Shown: positions 27,766 to 36,751 of the stretch, one piece after another
How positions within the stretch are numbered: the first letter of the stretch is position 1
How the letters are laid out: every line of letters begins with the position of its first letter
Assembly (NCBI RefSeq): GCF_009909185.1
Contig: NZ_JAAAMV010000017.1
Coordinates: 186,001-250,000, forward strand
DNA from: Paenibacillus glycinis
GTDB taxonomy: Bacteria; Bacillota; Bacilli; Paenibacillales; Paenibacillaceae
Length of the DNA: 64,000 nucleotides
Direction of reading: 5' to 3'
Program-made: the position numbers and the translations under genes
The notes under the pieces: generated by a model
The model's database searches: none
Seen by the model: the letters and a program-made list of their open reading frames with translations, nothing else
What the model was told of the DNA's origin: nothing

Positions 27766-28920
27766 ATGACACGCATTTATTACGACCATGCGGCTTCATC
27801 GCCGATGCATCCCGATGTCGCCGCGGCGATGATGGACGTATGGACCGGCACGCCCGGCAATGCTTCCAGCACGCACGGTTTCGGACGCGCGGCCAGAAGT
27901 TTGCTGAACCGTTCCAGAGACATCGTCTCCGAAGGCTTAGGTTGCTCGCCAGCGGAGCTCGTGTTTACCGGCGGCGGGACCGAGAGCGACAATCTTGCGC
28001 TCGTCGGCGCCGCGCGAGCTGCCCGCAAGCGGGGGAAGTCCCATATCATCACGACCGCGATCGAACATCATGCGGTGCTGCATACTTGCGATTATTTGCG
28101 CGAAGAAGGATTCCGCGTAACCGTACTGCCCGTCAACGAGCAAGGCGTCGTGTCGGCCGCGGCCGTCGAGCAGGCGATCGCGGAAGATACGGCGCTCATC
28201 AGCGTCATGTTCGTCAACAATGAGACCGGATCGATTCAGCCGATTGCAGAGATCGGCGAACTCGCCCGGTCTCGAGGCGTTGCGTTCCATGTCGACGCCG
28301 TGCAGGCGCTAGGCGCGGTGCCGATCGCTTTGCGCGAGCTCTCCGTGGACCTGATGAGCTTCTCCGCCCATAAGATCAACGGACCGCAGGGCGTTGGCGC
28401 CCTTTATGTCCGCAAGGGAACGTTTCTCGAGCCGCTGCATCACGGCGGATTGCAGGAACGCAAAAGAAGACCGGGCACCGAGAACGTCGCCGGCATCGTC
28501 GGATTCGCCGCGGCGTTTGAACGTTGTGTGAATTCGGCGCGGGAACGGAAACTTTTGCTGGACGAGCTTCGTCTTACATGGATAGAACGAATGAAAGCCA
28601 TTGCGGGCGAGGAGCGGGTCGCGATTAACGGCCACCCGGACTTACATGCTCCTCATATTTTGAACCTGAGTTTTCTCGGCGTGGGCGCGGAGACGCTGTT
28701 GATGAATCTGGATTTGGCCGGTATCGCGGCTTCGAGCGGTTCTGCCTGCACGGCTGGCGCGCTTGAGCCCTCGCATGTGCTCCAGGCGATGGGAATCTCG
28801 CAAGAAAGACGCGATTCCGCCGTACGGTTTAGCTTCGGTTTGGGCAACACTATGGAGGAACTCGAACTTGCGGCAAAAAAAGTTGAAACCTTTATGAGCC
28901 GCGTTCGTACTAATGCCTAG
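27766..28920 (+). CDS. Cysteine desulfurase (IscS/NifS-like, YrvO type)
   Basis: PLP enzyme releasing sulfur from cysteine; in B. subtilis the orthologue YrvO supplies MnmA. The 384-residue product has the PLP lysine in FSAHKINGPQGVGALYVRK (around residue 203) and the catalytic cysteine in SSGSACTAGALEPSHVL (around residue 324), the short-loop group I pattern. The start ATG comes 13 bases after cymR. mnmA lies nearby on the other strand, so the functional pair is still clustered. Confidence 0.94.
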   Translation: MTRIYYDHAASSPMHPDVAAAMMDVWTGTPGNASSTHGFGRAARSLLNRSRDIVSEGLGCSPAELVFTGGGTESDNLALVGAARAARKRGKSHIITTAIEHHAVLHTCDYLREEGFRVTVLPVNEQGVVSAAAVEQAIAEDTALISVMFVNNETGSIQPIAEIGELARSRGVAFHVDAVQALGAVPIALRELSVDLMSFSAHKINGPQGVGALYVRKGTFLEPLHHGGLQERKRRPGTENVAGIVGFAAAFERCVNSARERKLLLDELRLTWIERMKAIAGEERVAINGHPDLHAPHILNLSFLGVGAETLLMNLDLAGIAASSGSACTAGALEPSHVLQAMGISQERRDSAVRFSFGLGNTMEELELAAKKVETFMSRVRTNA

Positions 28921-28936
28921 GAGGCTTTGCCAGACT

Positions 28937-29482
28937 GTGTTGCGACTACAGCATCTGATTGGTCTGCCTGTGATTGAGATGAACGCCGGCAAGCACGTCG
29001 GTCATGTGAAGGACGCATGGTTCGACGAGCATTGGCAGCTCGGCGGCATTGTTTTGGACGCTGGACGGCGGTTTTTGACCTCGATGAAAGCCGTACAGTG
29101 GAGCGAGGTTCTGGTTTGCGGGGAAGATGCCGTAATCATCATGAACGAAGATTCCGTGAAACGGACCAAACAAACGGACGTGCAGCGGTCCTTTTCGACC
29201 GGCGCCGTGCGTTTGAAGGATTTACCTGTCATTACTGCTCATGGCGAACAACTTGGCCGCGTATCGGATGTTTATTTTAGCGAAATACAGGGTACACAAA
29301 TAATAGGCTATGAGTTGACGGACGGTTTCATAGCGGATATCATGGAAGGCCGCAAGTGGCTTCCTGCTCCGCTGCAGGCTGATGAAGTCATGCTTGGCAA
29401 TGATGTGATTATAGTACCGGCCGGAAGCGAGGACAACCTCTTCCCGGTCGCGGTTTCTGAGACGGATATTAGGGAGAAATGA
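28937..29482 (+). CDS. PRC-barrel domain protein (YrrD-like)
   Basis: A 181-residue protein with two PRC-barrel repeats (about residues 1-75 and 85-165): LIGLPVIEMNAGKHVGHVKDAWFD and LPVITAHGEQLGRVSDVYFS. PRC barrels occur in RNA metabolism (RimM) and in photosynthetic reaction centres; the role of YrrD is unknown. AGGAGG at 28919-28924 supports the GTG at 28937; an ATG at 28913 overlapping the desulfurase gene would place that site inside the gene. Confidence 0.85.
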   Translation: MLRLQHLIGLPVIEMNAGKHVGHVKDAWFDEHWQLGGIVLDAGRRFLTSMKAVQWSEVLVCGEDAVIIMNEDSVKRTKQTDVQRSFSTGAVRLKDLPVITAHGEQLGRVSDVYFSEIQGTQIIGYELTDGFIADIMEGRKWLPAPLQADEVMLGNDVIIVPAGSEDNLFPVAVSETDIREK

Positions 29483-29485
29483 GCC

Positions 29486-29680
29486 ATGAAATGCCCAAAC
29501 TGCAGTTCCAAGGATATCGGAAAAATCGGATCGCACCAGTATTACTGCTGGGGCTGCTTCATTGAATTGACGGTAAACGGCGAGAAAATGTCGGTCTACC
29601 AAGTGGAAGAGGACGGTACGCTCAGCTCGCTGGACGACTTGTTCTTCGAAGACGAGATGCCGCAGGTGCATGCGAACTAA
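29486..29680 (+). CDS. Small zinc-ribbon protein, function unknown
   Basis: A 64-residue protein with two Cys pairs, CPNC (residues 3-6) and CWGC (residues 21-24), as in a zinc ribbon, followed by an acidic C-terminus with SSLDDLFFEDE. It starts three bases after the PRC-barrel gene, so it is co-transcribed. I recognise the type from Paenibacillus-like genomes but no function is known to me. Confidence 0.8.
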   Translation: MKCPNCSSKDIGKIGSHQYYCWGCFIELTVNGEKMSVYQVEEDGTLSSLDDLFFEDEMPQVHAN

Positions 29681-29708
29681 GCTTTGCTGGTTCCGCTCCT
29701 GCGAGGGA

Positions 29709-29738
29709 AAGACGGCCTTGAACGAGGTCGTCTTTTTT
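29709..29738 (+). terminator. Terminator after the zinc-ribbon gene
   Basis: AAGACGGCCT (29709-29718) pairs with AGGTCGTCTT (29725-29734) and is followed by further T. Confidence 0.85.
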
Positions 29739-29927
29739 GTGTTTTCCGGAGCGCATGCAGGCCGCTGCGAAGCTTTGCGCCGCGCCGTGCGAAGGAAACG
29801 AGCGGGTTTCTGCCGTTCGCGGGATGATTCCGGGAACTTGTACATATACTGTAGTACTAGTTATATCGGATGCGGCCTTTGAATAATGAAGCGCGGAACG
29901 CATGCTGATCCAAGGAGGAGTGCAGCC

Positions 29928-30998
29928 GTGGAACGGTTCACGAACAACCGTATATTTACATGGCTCGTCTATCTCATCATGGGACTCGCGGCCCTATATC
30001 TGCTGTTGCTGCTAAAGCCGATCTTTATACATATCTACGTATTCCTGCGGGCGGTGCTGGCGCCGTTTCTGATCGCAATGATTATCTCGTACGTGCTGAA
30101 TCCCATCGTCAGCATGCTTCATGAGCGGAAAGTGCCGCGGACGATGGCCGTGCTGCTGATCTATGCCGTTTTTTGCGCGGCGCTGACCGTCATCCTGATG
30201 AACGCCATACCGATGTTTCTCGAGCAGCTGCAGGAGCTGAACCGCCATATGCCGGATTTCACGATGAAAGCGCAAAGCCTCGTGGACGATCTGAACAACA
30301 GCTCGTTCCTGCCGGAAAGCATCCGCTCGGGCATCAACAAATCGCTGTACAAGCTGGAGAAGCGGGGCTCGGAAGCGATCTTCGGCTTCGTCAACAATAT
30401 CGGGGCGATGCTGAACGTCGTGTTCATCGGGTTCATTATTCCGTTCCTGGCATTTTACATCCTGAAGGATTTCGAGGTGTTCGAGCGGACGCTGCTCACT
30501 TACGTGCCGAAGCCTCACCGCAAGCATGCCGTGAGATTGCTCAAGGATATCGACAATGCGCTCGGCAGCTACATCCGCGGCCAGTTTCTCGTCTGCGTCA
30601 TCGTGGGCACGCTCGCGTATATCGGGTATCTCATCATCGGCATGCCGTATCCGCTGCTGCTTGCCAGCGTTGTCGCGGTCACGAACATCATTCCCTACCT
30701 CGGACCTTTTTTCGGTGCGGCGCCCGCGCTCGTGATGGCGTCGACCGTATCCTTGAAAATGATGCTGATGGTCGTTATCGTCAATACCGTCTGTCAGATC
30801 CTCGAGGGCAACGTGGTCTCGCCGCAGGTCGTCGGCAGAACGCTCCACATGCATCCGCTGTCGATTATTTTCGCCCTCCTGGTCGGCGGGGAGCTCGCGG
30901 GCATCGTCGGCATGATCCTGGCCGTGCCGATCTTCGCCGCGCTCAAGGTCATCGTGCAGCATATCTTCGCATATTACGTCCGCAGAAAGACCATTTGA
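29928..30998 (+). CDS. AI-2E family (TqsA/YrrI-like) membrane protein
   Basis: A 356-residue membrane protein of the PF01594 family with about eight helices. The family covers autoinducer-2 exporters, Na+/H+ antiporters and uncharacterised transporters, so substrate is open. Typical parts are IISYVLNPIVSMLHERKVPR near residue 52 and VTNIIPYLGPFFGAAPALV around residue 255. GTG at 29928 is chosen because AAGGAGG (29912-29918) lies nine bases upstream; an ATG at 29886 lacks a site. B. subtilis yrrI also precedes alaS. Confidence 0.88.
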   Translation: MERFTNNRIFTWLVYLIMGLAALYLLLLLKPIFIHIYVFLRAVLAPFLIAMIISYVLNPIVSMLHERKVPRTMAVLLIYAVFCAALTVILMNAIPMFLEQLQELNRHMPDFTMKAQSLVDDLNNSSFLPESIRSGINKSLYKLEKRGSEAIFGFVNNIGAMLNVVFIGFIIPFLAFYILKDFEVFERTLLTYVPKPHRKHAVRLLKDIDNALGSYIRGQFLVCVIVGTLAYIGYLIIGMPYPLLLASVVAVTNIIPYLGPFFGAAPALVMASTVSLKMMLMVVIVNTVCQILEGNVVSPQVVGRTLHMHPLSIIFALLVGGELAGIVGMILAVPIFAALKVIVQHIFAYYVRRKTI

Positions 30999-31024
30999 CA
31001 TGGGATGCGAGTTGCTGATATTCT
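30995..31024 (+). promoter_or_regulatory. Candidate promoter for the alaS leader
   Basis: TTGACA (30995-31000) overlaps the stop codon of the AI-2E gene; TATTCT (31019-31024) follows after 18 bases. If used, the leader RNA would be about 440 bases and would include the tandem repeat. Confidence 0.5.
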
Positions 31025-31111
31025 GATTCTATCTAGGTTAATTGCATCGTTATAAACGTTGATGGCACCGAAGTAAATCATAGACCGCCAGACAGAGAAA
31101 GAATTTCTTCG

Positions 31112-31217
31112 CGCAAGCGGATTGGTTTGCGTGTACGACCGTGAGGTTGGACATGCAGCATTTCCGCAAGCGGATTGGTTTGCGTGTACGACCGCGAGGT
31201 TGGACATGCAGCATTCC
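31112..31217. repeat. Two tandem copies of a 53-bp intergenic repeat
   Basis: Copy 1 starts at 31112 and copy 2 at 31165; they differ by one T/C change and one base of length. Each contains the hairpin CGCAA-10 bases-TTGCG (for example 31112-31131) and ends in TTGGACATGCAGCATT. A fragment CCGC of a third unit follows. The sequence between units is absent, so it is not a CRISPR array. Confidence 0.93.
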
Positions 31218-31229
31218 GCGATCGAGATG

Positions 31230-31440
31230 CCGCGTCGGCTGAAAAAATTCTAAGGGCGAAGGATGATCGAAAGCTGGTACCGGAGTGTGAACGAACTTCG
31301 CCGGGTGGACCCGTTACCGTCCATTGAAGGAGATTGTTTGGCATCGCGGCTTTCCGATACGGGAAACGGCAGTCGGCCGAACGATAACCAGGGTGGTACC
31401 GCGAACGATTCGTCCCTGTTTTTGGGGCGTTTTTTTATTT
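31230..31440 (+). promoter_or_regulatory. T-box leader of alaS
   Basis: The conserved T-box GGGTGGTACCGCG is at 31391-31403, followed by the terminator CGTCCC (31411-31416) / GGGGCG (31424-31429) and seven T. The 5' border is uncertain; it probably begins near ATGATCG (31263). I cannot see the usual AGAGAG bulge and GGNTGNNA loop of stem I here, unlike the hisS leader. By position it should respond to uncharged tRNA-Ala. Confidence 0.85.
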
Positions 31441-31468
31441 TCATTTGACACTGTGGAGGCTGAACCGT

Positions 31469-34105
31469 ATGAAAGCAAGTGAAATCCGTTCCAAATGGCT
31501 CGCTTTTTTCGAGAGCAAAGGGCATAAGATCGAACCGAGCGCTTCCCTCGTGCCGCATAACGATCCGTCCCTGCTGTGGATCAACGCGGGAATGGCGCCG
31601 CTGAAGCCGTATTTCGACGGACGCGTCATCCCGGACAACCCGCGGATCGCGAATTCGCAGAAATGCATCCGCACCAACGACATCGAGAACGTCGGCAAGA
31701 CCCGCCGTCATCATACGATGTTCGAAATGCTGGGCAATTTCTCGATCGGCGATTATTTCAAGGAAGAAGTCATCACCTGGGCCTGGGAGTTTCTGACGAG
31801 CCCGCAGTGGATCGGCTTCGATCCGGAGCGCCTGTCCGTTACCGTGTATCCGGAAGACGAGGAAGCGTTCCGCTATTGGAACGAGAAGATCGGACTGCCG
31901 GCGGAGCGAATTTACAAGCTGGAAGAGAATTTCTGGGACATCGGCGAAGGCCCGTGCGGTCCTTGCACGGAAATCTTCTACGACCGCGGCGACGCGTTTG
32001 GCGACTTGAGCGACCCGGAATGCTGGCCGGGCGGGGAGAACGAGCGCTTCCTGGAAGTATGGAACCTCGTATTTTCGCAATATAATCATAATAAAGACGG
32101 CAGTTACACACCGCTGCCGAACAAAAACATCGATACCGGCGCAGGGCTGGAGCGCTTCACGTCGATCCTGCAAAACGTGGACTCCAACTTCGACACGGAT
32201 CTGTTCCGTCCGATCATCGACCGCACCTGCGAAATCGCCAGCGTCGCGTACCATGTGAATCCGGAGACCGACGTCGCGCTGAAAGTCATCGCGGACCATA
32301 TCCGGACCGTGGCCTTCTCCGTCGGCGACGGCGTCATGCCTTCCAATGAAGGACGCGGCTACGTCATCCGCCGCCTGCTCCGCCGCGCGGTCCGTTACGG
32401 CAAGACGCTCGGCGTCGACCGTCCGTTCCTCTTCGAGCTCGTGCAGGTCGTCGGCAGCATCATGGGCGCCTACTATACCGAGATCGTGGAAAAACGCGAA
32501 TTCATCGAGCGGGTAATCCGCACGGAAGAAGAGCGGTTCCACGAGACGCTGTCCGACGGCCTCGCCCTCCTCGGCGATTTGGTCAAGACGGCCAAGTCGG
32601 AGGGCAAATCGCTCATCACCGGCCCGGACGCATTCAAATTGTACGATACGTATGGTTTCCCGTTCGACTTGACGGAAGATTACGCCGCCGAACAAGGCAT
32701 GACCGTCGATCGCGAAGGCTTCGACGCATCGATGGAAGAACAGCGTACCCGCGCCCGCGCGGCGCGCCAAGACACGGGCGGCATGAACGTGCAGGGCGGA
32801 CCGCTCGCGGATTTCACGGAGAAATCGGAATTCGTCGGCTATCAGGATCTGAAGGTCGAAGGCGCGAAGGTCATCGCGATCGTCGAAGGCGACGCGCTCG
32901 TGCAAGAGGCGGGAGCAGGCAGCCATGTCCTGGTCATCCTGGACCGCACGCCATTCTACGCCGAGAGCGGCGGACAAGTCGGCGACAGCGGAGCGATTGC
33001 GGGGGGCGGCTTCGCGTTGTCCGTGGACAACGTGACGAAGGCCCCGCACGGTCAGCCGGTGCATCACGCGGTTATCGAGCATGGAACGTTGAAGGTAGGC
33101 GGCGTCGTGCAAGCGGCGGTAACGACCCTCACGCGCGAAGACACGATCAAGAACCATACGGCGACGCATTTGCTGCACCGCGCGCTCAAAGACGTGCTCG
33201 GCGAGCATGTCAACCAAGCGGGCTCCCTCGTGGAACCGGATCGCCTGCGGTTCGACTTCTCCCATTTCGGCAGTATCAGCCCGGAAGAACTGACGGAGAT
33301 CGAGCGCCGCGTCAACGAACAGATCTGGCTCGGCACCGCGGTGCAGATCGATAACAAATCGCTGGCCGAAGCGAAAGCCATGGGCGCGATGGCGCTGTTC
33401 GGCGAGAAATACGGCGACGTCGTGCGCGTCGTGCGCGTCGGCGATTACAGCCTGGAGCTGTGCGGTGGCTGCCATGTAGCCAATACGTCGCAAATCGGCG
33501 TGTTCAAGCTCGTGAGCGAAAGCGGCATCGGTTCCGGCGTCCGCCGGATCGAAGCGGTGACGGGACGCCATGCGTACCAGTTCGTGGAAGGCCAGTTGGA
33601 TCTATTGAAACAAGCGGCGGCGCTGCTCAAAACCAACCTGAACGACGTGCCCAAGCGTATCGAGGGACTTCACGCGCAGGTGAAGGATTTGACGCGCGAC
33701 AACGAGTCGCTGCAAAGCAAATTGAGCCATATCGAAGCGGGATCGTTGGAAACGCAGGCGAAAATCGTGGGCGGCATCACGCTGCTCGCGGCTGAAGTGA
33801 ACGCGCCGTCGATGGACGCGCTGCGCGGCATCGTCGACGAGCTGAAAACGAAATTAACGAGCTCCGTTATCGTGCTGGGCGCCGTCGCGGAGGACAAAGT
33901 CAACCTCATCGCGGCCGTTTCCCCGGATCTCGTGAAGCAGGGCTTCAATGCCGGCAAGATCGTAAAAGAAGCGGCGGCGGCTTGCGGCGGCGGCGGCGGC
34001 GGCCGTCCGGACATGGCGCAGGCGGGCGGCAAGGATCCTTCCAAATTGGCGGCGGCGCTTCAAATTGCCGAAGAACTGGTTCTTGCGCAGTCAAATGTGA
34101 TATGA
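31469..34105 (+). CDS. alaS: Alanyl-tRNA synthetase
   Basis: Class II synthetase with 878 residues, the normal length. N-terminal catalytic domain begins [18 protein letters not shown]; the editing domain has [11 protein letters not shown] (around residue 570) and the zinc-site ELCGGCHV (around 668); the C-Ala domain ends with the glycine-rich [18 protein letters not shown] at 31469 follows TGGAGG; the frame extends upstream but lacks a site. A T-box leader controls it. Confidence 0.97.
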   Translation: MKASEIRSKWLAFFESKGHKIEPSASLVPHNDPSLLWINAGMAPLKPYFDGRVIPDNPRIANSQKCIRTNDIENVGKTRRHHTMFEMLGNFSIGDYFKEEVITWAWEFLTSPQWIGFDPERLSVTVYPEDEEAFRYWNEKIGLPAERIYKLEENFWDIGEGPCGPCTEIFYDRGDAFGDLSDPECWPGGENERFLEVWNLVFSQYNHNKDGSYTPLPNKNIDTGAGLERFTSILQNVDSNFDTDLFRPIIDRTCEIASVAYHVNPETDVALKVIADHIRTVAFSVGDGVMPSNEGRGYVIRRLLRRAVRYGKTLGVDRPFLFELVQVVGSIMGAYYTEIVEKREFIERVIRTEEERFHETLSDGLALLGDLVKTAKSEGKSLITGPDAFKLYDTYGFPFDLTEDYAAEQGMTVDREGFDASMEEQRTRARAARQDTGGMNVQGGPLADFTEKSEFVGYQDLKVEGAKVIAIVEGDALVQEAGAGSHVLVILDRTPFYAESGGQVGDSGAIAGGGFALSVDNVTKAPHGQPVHHAVIEHGTLKVGGVVQAAVTTLTREDTIKNHTATHLLHRALKDVLGEHVNQAGSLVEPDRLRFDFSHFGSISPEELTEIERRVNEQIWLGTAVQIDNKSLAEAKAMGAMALFGEKYGDVVRVVRVGDYSLELCGGCHVANTSQIGVFKLVSESGIGSGVRRIEAVTGRHAYQFVEGQLDLLKQAAALLKTNLNDVPKRIEGLHAQVKDLTRDNESLQSKLSHIEAGSLETQAKIVGGITLLAAEVNAPSMDALRGIVDELKTKLTSSVIVLGAVAEDKVNLIAAVSPDLVKQGFNAGKIVKEAAAACGGGGGGRPDMAQAGGKDPSKLAAALQIAEELVLAQSNVI

Positions 34106-34155
34106 TACAGGTATAAAACGGCTGTCAAGCGGCTTTGGAAAGCGAGGTGCTGGCG

Positions 34156-34416
34156 ATGAATTCAATGGACAAGACAATGAAATTCGACGTGAAGGCGGAA
34201 GGGGAAGCTTCCTCGAGAGAGATTATGCTTTCCGTCTACGACGCGCTGCTTGAGAAGGATTACAATCCCATCAATCAAATTGTCGGTTATTTGTTGTCCG
34301 GAGATCCTGCATACATTCCGCGGCATAATAATGCCCGAAGCTTGATCCGCAGGAAAGAACGTGACGAATTGATCGAAGAGCTGGTACGTTCTTACTTAAG
34401 TCAGCACAGCAAATAA
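34156..34416 (+). CDS. ireB: IreB family regulatory phosphoprotein (YrzL)
   Basis: An 86-residue cytosolic protein of the DUF965/IreB family, a phosphorylation substrate of the PASTA kinase IreK in Enterococcus, where it modulates cephalosporin resistance. Conserved parts are [29 protein letters not shown] and the [20 protein letters not shown] tail. ATG at 34156 is chosen with GAGGTG six bases upstream. The gene order alaS-ireB-ruvX-DUF1292 is conserved across bacilli. Confidence 0.95.
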   Translation: MNSMDKTMKFDVKAEGEASSREIMLSVYDALLEKDYNPINQIVGYLLSGDPAYIPRHNNARSLIRRKERDELIEELVRSYLSQHSK

Positions 34417-34447
34417 TTCTTGAAGACGGAAATGAGGCTCCTCCCGC

Positions 34448-34864
34448 ATGCGTCTTATGGGTTTGGATTACGGCGACCGCAGAATCGGCGTTGCCGTCAG
34501 CGATGCATTCGGATGGACCGCGCAGGGAATCGGGGTCGTCGAGAAACGCCGCGATAACGGCGAAGACGAAGCGATCGCGAAGCTCGTGCAGGAACATGAA
34601 GTATCTGAGATCGTAGTCGGTTTACCGAAAAACATGAATGGCACCATCGGGCCGCGTGGCGAAATTTGCATCGCATTCGCACAACATTTGCAGCAAAAGC
34701 TAAATGTACCCGTACACCTTTGGGACGAACGGCTGACGACCGTTGCCGCGGAGCGCACGCTCATCGAAGCGGATGTCAGCCGTAAGAAGCGAAAGTTAGT
34801 GGTGGACAAAATGGCGGCAACGCTCATTTTGCAAAATTATCTCGATTCTAAAACGAAAAGGTGA
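34448..34864 (+). CDS. ruvX: RuvX/YqgF-type Holliday junction resolvase homologue
   Basis: An RNase H-fold nuclease family of 138 residues, implicated in pre-16S rRNA processing and in recombination. The first catalytic Asp is in [15 protein letters not shown] (Asp6), the conserved Glu in [13 protein letters not shown] (around residue 57), and the C-terminal Asp in [15 protein letters not shown]. The start follows GAGGCTCCTCCC with moderate strength. DUF1292 gene follows after 8 bases. Confidence 0.95.
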   Translation: MRLMGLDYGDRRIGVAVSDAFGWTAQGIGVVEKRRDNGEDEAIAKLVQEHEVSEIVVGLPKNMNGTIGPRGEICIAFAQHLQQKLNVPVHLWDERLTTVAAERTLIEADVSRKKRKLVVDKMAATLILQNYLDSKTKR

Positions 34865-34872
34865 GGGTAACG

Positions 34873-35184
34873 ATGACAAAGGACAACATGCAGTACGAAG
34901 AGCCGGAAATCATCTACATTCCAGATGAAGAAGGCAACGAAGAAGAATTCGAGGTAGTCATGAAGTTTGAGGTTGACGGCTCCGATCAGAAATATATGAT
35001 GGTCGTTCCGCTGAACGTCGATTCCGAGGACGAGCAGGACGAAGACGCGGACGAAGTCTACGCGTTCCGCTACGAGGAAGACGGCGACGACTTGAAGCTG
35101 TATACGATCGAAGACGAGGAAGAGTGGAATATGGTCGAAGAAACCTTTAACACGCTTCTTGCGGAAATCGACGAAAATGACTAA
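34873..35184 (+). CDS. DUF1292 acidic protein (YrzB-like)
   Basis: A 103-residue, strongly acidic protein of unknown function from the ruvX cluster of bacilli. It begins MTKDNMQYEEPEI and carries the domain core EEEFEVVMKFEVDGSDQKYM and EVYAFRYEEDGDDLKLYTIE. ATG at 34873 follows GGTGAGGG. Confidence 0.93.
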   Translation: MTKDNMQYEEPEIIYIPDEEGNEEEFEVVMKFEVDGSDQKYMMVVPLNVDSEDEQDEDADEVYAFRYEEDGDDLKLYTIEDEEEWNMVEETFNTLLAEIDEND

Positions 35185-35215
35185 CGTCAGCATTGGCTGA
35201 AGGGAGATCTGTAAA

Positions 35216-35515
35216 TTGTCTGAAGTCAAACGGATTTCCATCTTGAATCCTATTTACGGCTCGGAAGTCGATCTGATCGGCGAAGAAGGCGAGACGGAAC
35301 CGTTCCGGATCGTCGCCGAGTTCCAGTTGGGAGACCGCGCTTATGCGGGTCTTCAATCGCAAGGCATGCAGCAGGAGGATGAAATCGCCTTCTTCCGCAT
35401 CGCTTTGACGGACGGCTCCGACCCCGAGCTGGAGTCGATCGAAGACGACGAGGAATGGGAAGCCGTCTCGGAAGCCTACGATGATCTGCTGTTCGAAGGC
35501 GACGAACTGCCTTGA
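35216..35515 (+). CDS. Second DUF1292 acidic protein
   Basis: A 99-residue paralogue of the preceding gene, sharing the DEEEWNMV/DDEEWEAV C-terminal pattern (here ESIEDDEEWEAVSEAYDDLLF). It starts with TTG at 35216 behind AAGGGAG. Two tandem DUF1292 genes in this cluster suggest a local duplication with strong divergence. A terminator follows 39 bases later. Confidence 0.88.
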   Translation: MSEVKRISILNPIYGSEVDLIGEEGETEPFRIVAEFQLGDRAYAGLQSQGMQQEDEIAFFRIALTDGSDPELESIEDDEEWEAVSEAYDDLLFEGDELP

Positions 35516-35554
35516 CGGCATTGATGCCCGCAAGGGAATAGAGAGGTACGGATG

Positions 35555-35576
35555 GGGCGGCGCTGCCGCCCTTTTT
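35555..35576 (+). terminator. Terminator before mltG
   Basis: GGGCGGC (35555-35561), loop GCT, GCCGCCC (35565-35571) and TTTTT. It lies inside a longer open frame of mltG and argues against the ATG at 35552 as its start. Confidence 0.85.
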
Positions 35577-35608
35577 CCGCGCATACAGTAGAAACGGGGG
35601 ATCGTCGC

Positions 35609-36739
35609 TTGAGTCCATCAGAGCACCTGCCGGAAAGCGGATTTTCGGCTAACGACGACTTGCGTCCCGCGGGTCCGGGAAGAGGACGCATAACGTTCTG
35701 GGTCATTACTACGATTTTAAGCTTAATCATTATTATTGCGGGCGGCTCGTATTTGTACGTATGGAACGGCCTGCGCGCCACATCCCCCGGGGATGTCGTG
35801 CAAGTCGAGCTGAAGGCGGGGACCTCGCCGTTCAATTTCGCGGAAGCGCTCGAAGAGCAAGGCATTATTCGAAACGCGTTTCTATTCAAATACTACCTGC
35901 GCTACAAGCACGAAGGACCGCGATTCCAAGCCGGCGTATACGAGCTTAGACCCGGAATGGACAAGCAATCGATTATCGCGAAGCTGAACGCGGGCGAGAC
36001 GGTGAAGCAAGAAACGATCCGCTTCACGATTCCGGAAGGCTTCACGGTCGAGCAGATCGCCGACACGCTGAGCAAAGCCGGTTATGTCGATAAAGCTGCT
36101 TTTCTTGCGCTGGCCGATAAGGACCAGGTGTGGCCGGATACGGACGCGTCCAAGAATATCCCGAAAGGCGCCAAGCTCCGTCATCGGTTGGAAGGCTATC
36201 TGTTCCCCGATACCTATGAGATGGTCAAAGGCAGCAAGCCGGACGCCATTATCGATCGGATGCTTCAGGAGCTCGACCGAAAGCTGGACGGCCTGCCCGA
36301 GAATTGGGAAGATCAGCTGGCCGCGAACGGCGTCGACTTCAACGGGATCATGACGGTCGCCTCGCTGGTCGAGCGCGAGGTCGTCGTGGACGAGGAACGG
36401 CCGATCGTGGCGGGCATTATCTATAATCGCCTCAAGGAAGGCATGCCGCTGCAAATCGACGCGACCGTTCAGTACTTGCTGGACAAGCAAAAGGATCGCC
36501 TGATGGAATCCGATTTGCAGGTGGACAGTCCGTATAATACGTACAAGGTCAAGGGGCTTCCGCCGGGGCCGATCGCTTCGCCGAGCGTGAAATCGATCGA
36601 AGCGGCGCTTTTCCCGAAAAAGACGGATTATTTCTACTACGTGACGAAGAAGGACGGCAGCCACGAGCATCTGTTCGCGGAAACGCTCAAGCAGCACAAT
36701 CAGAACATCGCGAAAAGCAATGAAACAGCGAAGCAATAG
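35609..36739 (+). CDS. mltG: Endolytic murein transglycosylase MltG
   Basis: Membrane-anchored lytic transglycosylase that cuts nascent peptidoglycan and sets glycan strand length. From TTG 35609 (GGGGGATC upstream) the product has 376 residues: short cytosolic part, one membrane helix (about residues 33-55), a LysM-like region, then the YceG domain with the catalytic Glu in VASLVEREVVVDEERP (around residue 255) and IDATVQYLL. The alternative ATG at 35552 would be read through a terminator hairpin and is rejected. Confidence 0.92.
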   Translation: MSPSEHLPESGFSANDDLRPAGPGRGRITFWVITTILSLIIIIAGGSYLYVWNGLRATSPGDVVQVELKAGTSPFNFAEALEEQGIIRNAFLFKYYLRYKHEGPRFQAGVYELRPGMDKQSIIAKLNAGETVKQETIRFTIPEGFTVEQIADTLSKAGYVDKAAFLALADKDQVWPDTDASKNIPKGAKLRHRLEGYLFPDTYEMVKGSKPDAIIDRMLQELDRKLDGLPENWEDQLAANGVDFNGIMTVASLVEREVVVDEERPIVAGIIYNRLKEGMPLQIDATVQYLLDKQKDRLMESDLQVDSPYNTYKVKGLPPGPIASPSVKSIEAALFPKKTDYFYYVTKKDGSHEHLFAETLKQHNQNIAKSNETAKQ

Positions 36740-36751
36740 GAGGACTTGCAA

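Noticed and set aside
31112-31217. Tandem repeat as a CRISPR array
   Set aside because: Repeats are directly adjacent without unique spacers, only two copies, and no cas genes are nearby.
31078-31344. Minus-strand 88-codon frame across the repeats
   Set aside because: Its sequence is just the translated 53-bp repeat; no ribosome binding site and no conserved pattern.
31250-33571. 773-codon open frame antisense to alaS
   Set aside because: Shadow of alaS codon usage; it also runs through the T-box leader, which would not be coding.
35552-35608. ATG 35552 as the start of mltG
   Set aside because: The extra codons cover an intrinsic terminator hairpin, and TTG 35609 has its own purine-rich site.
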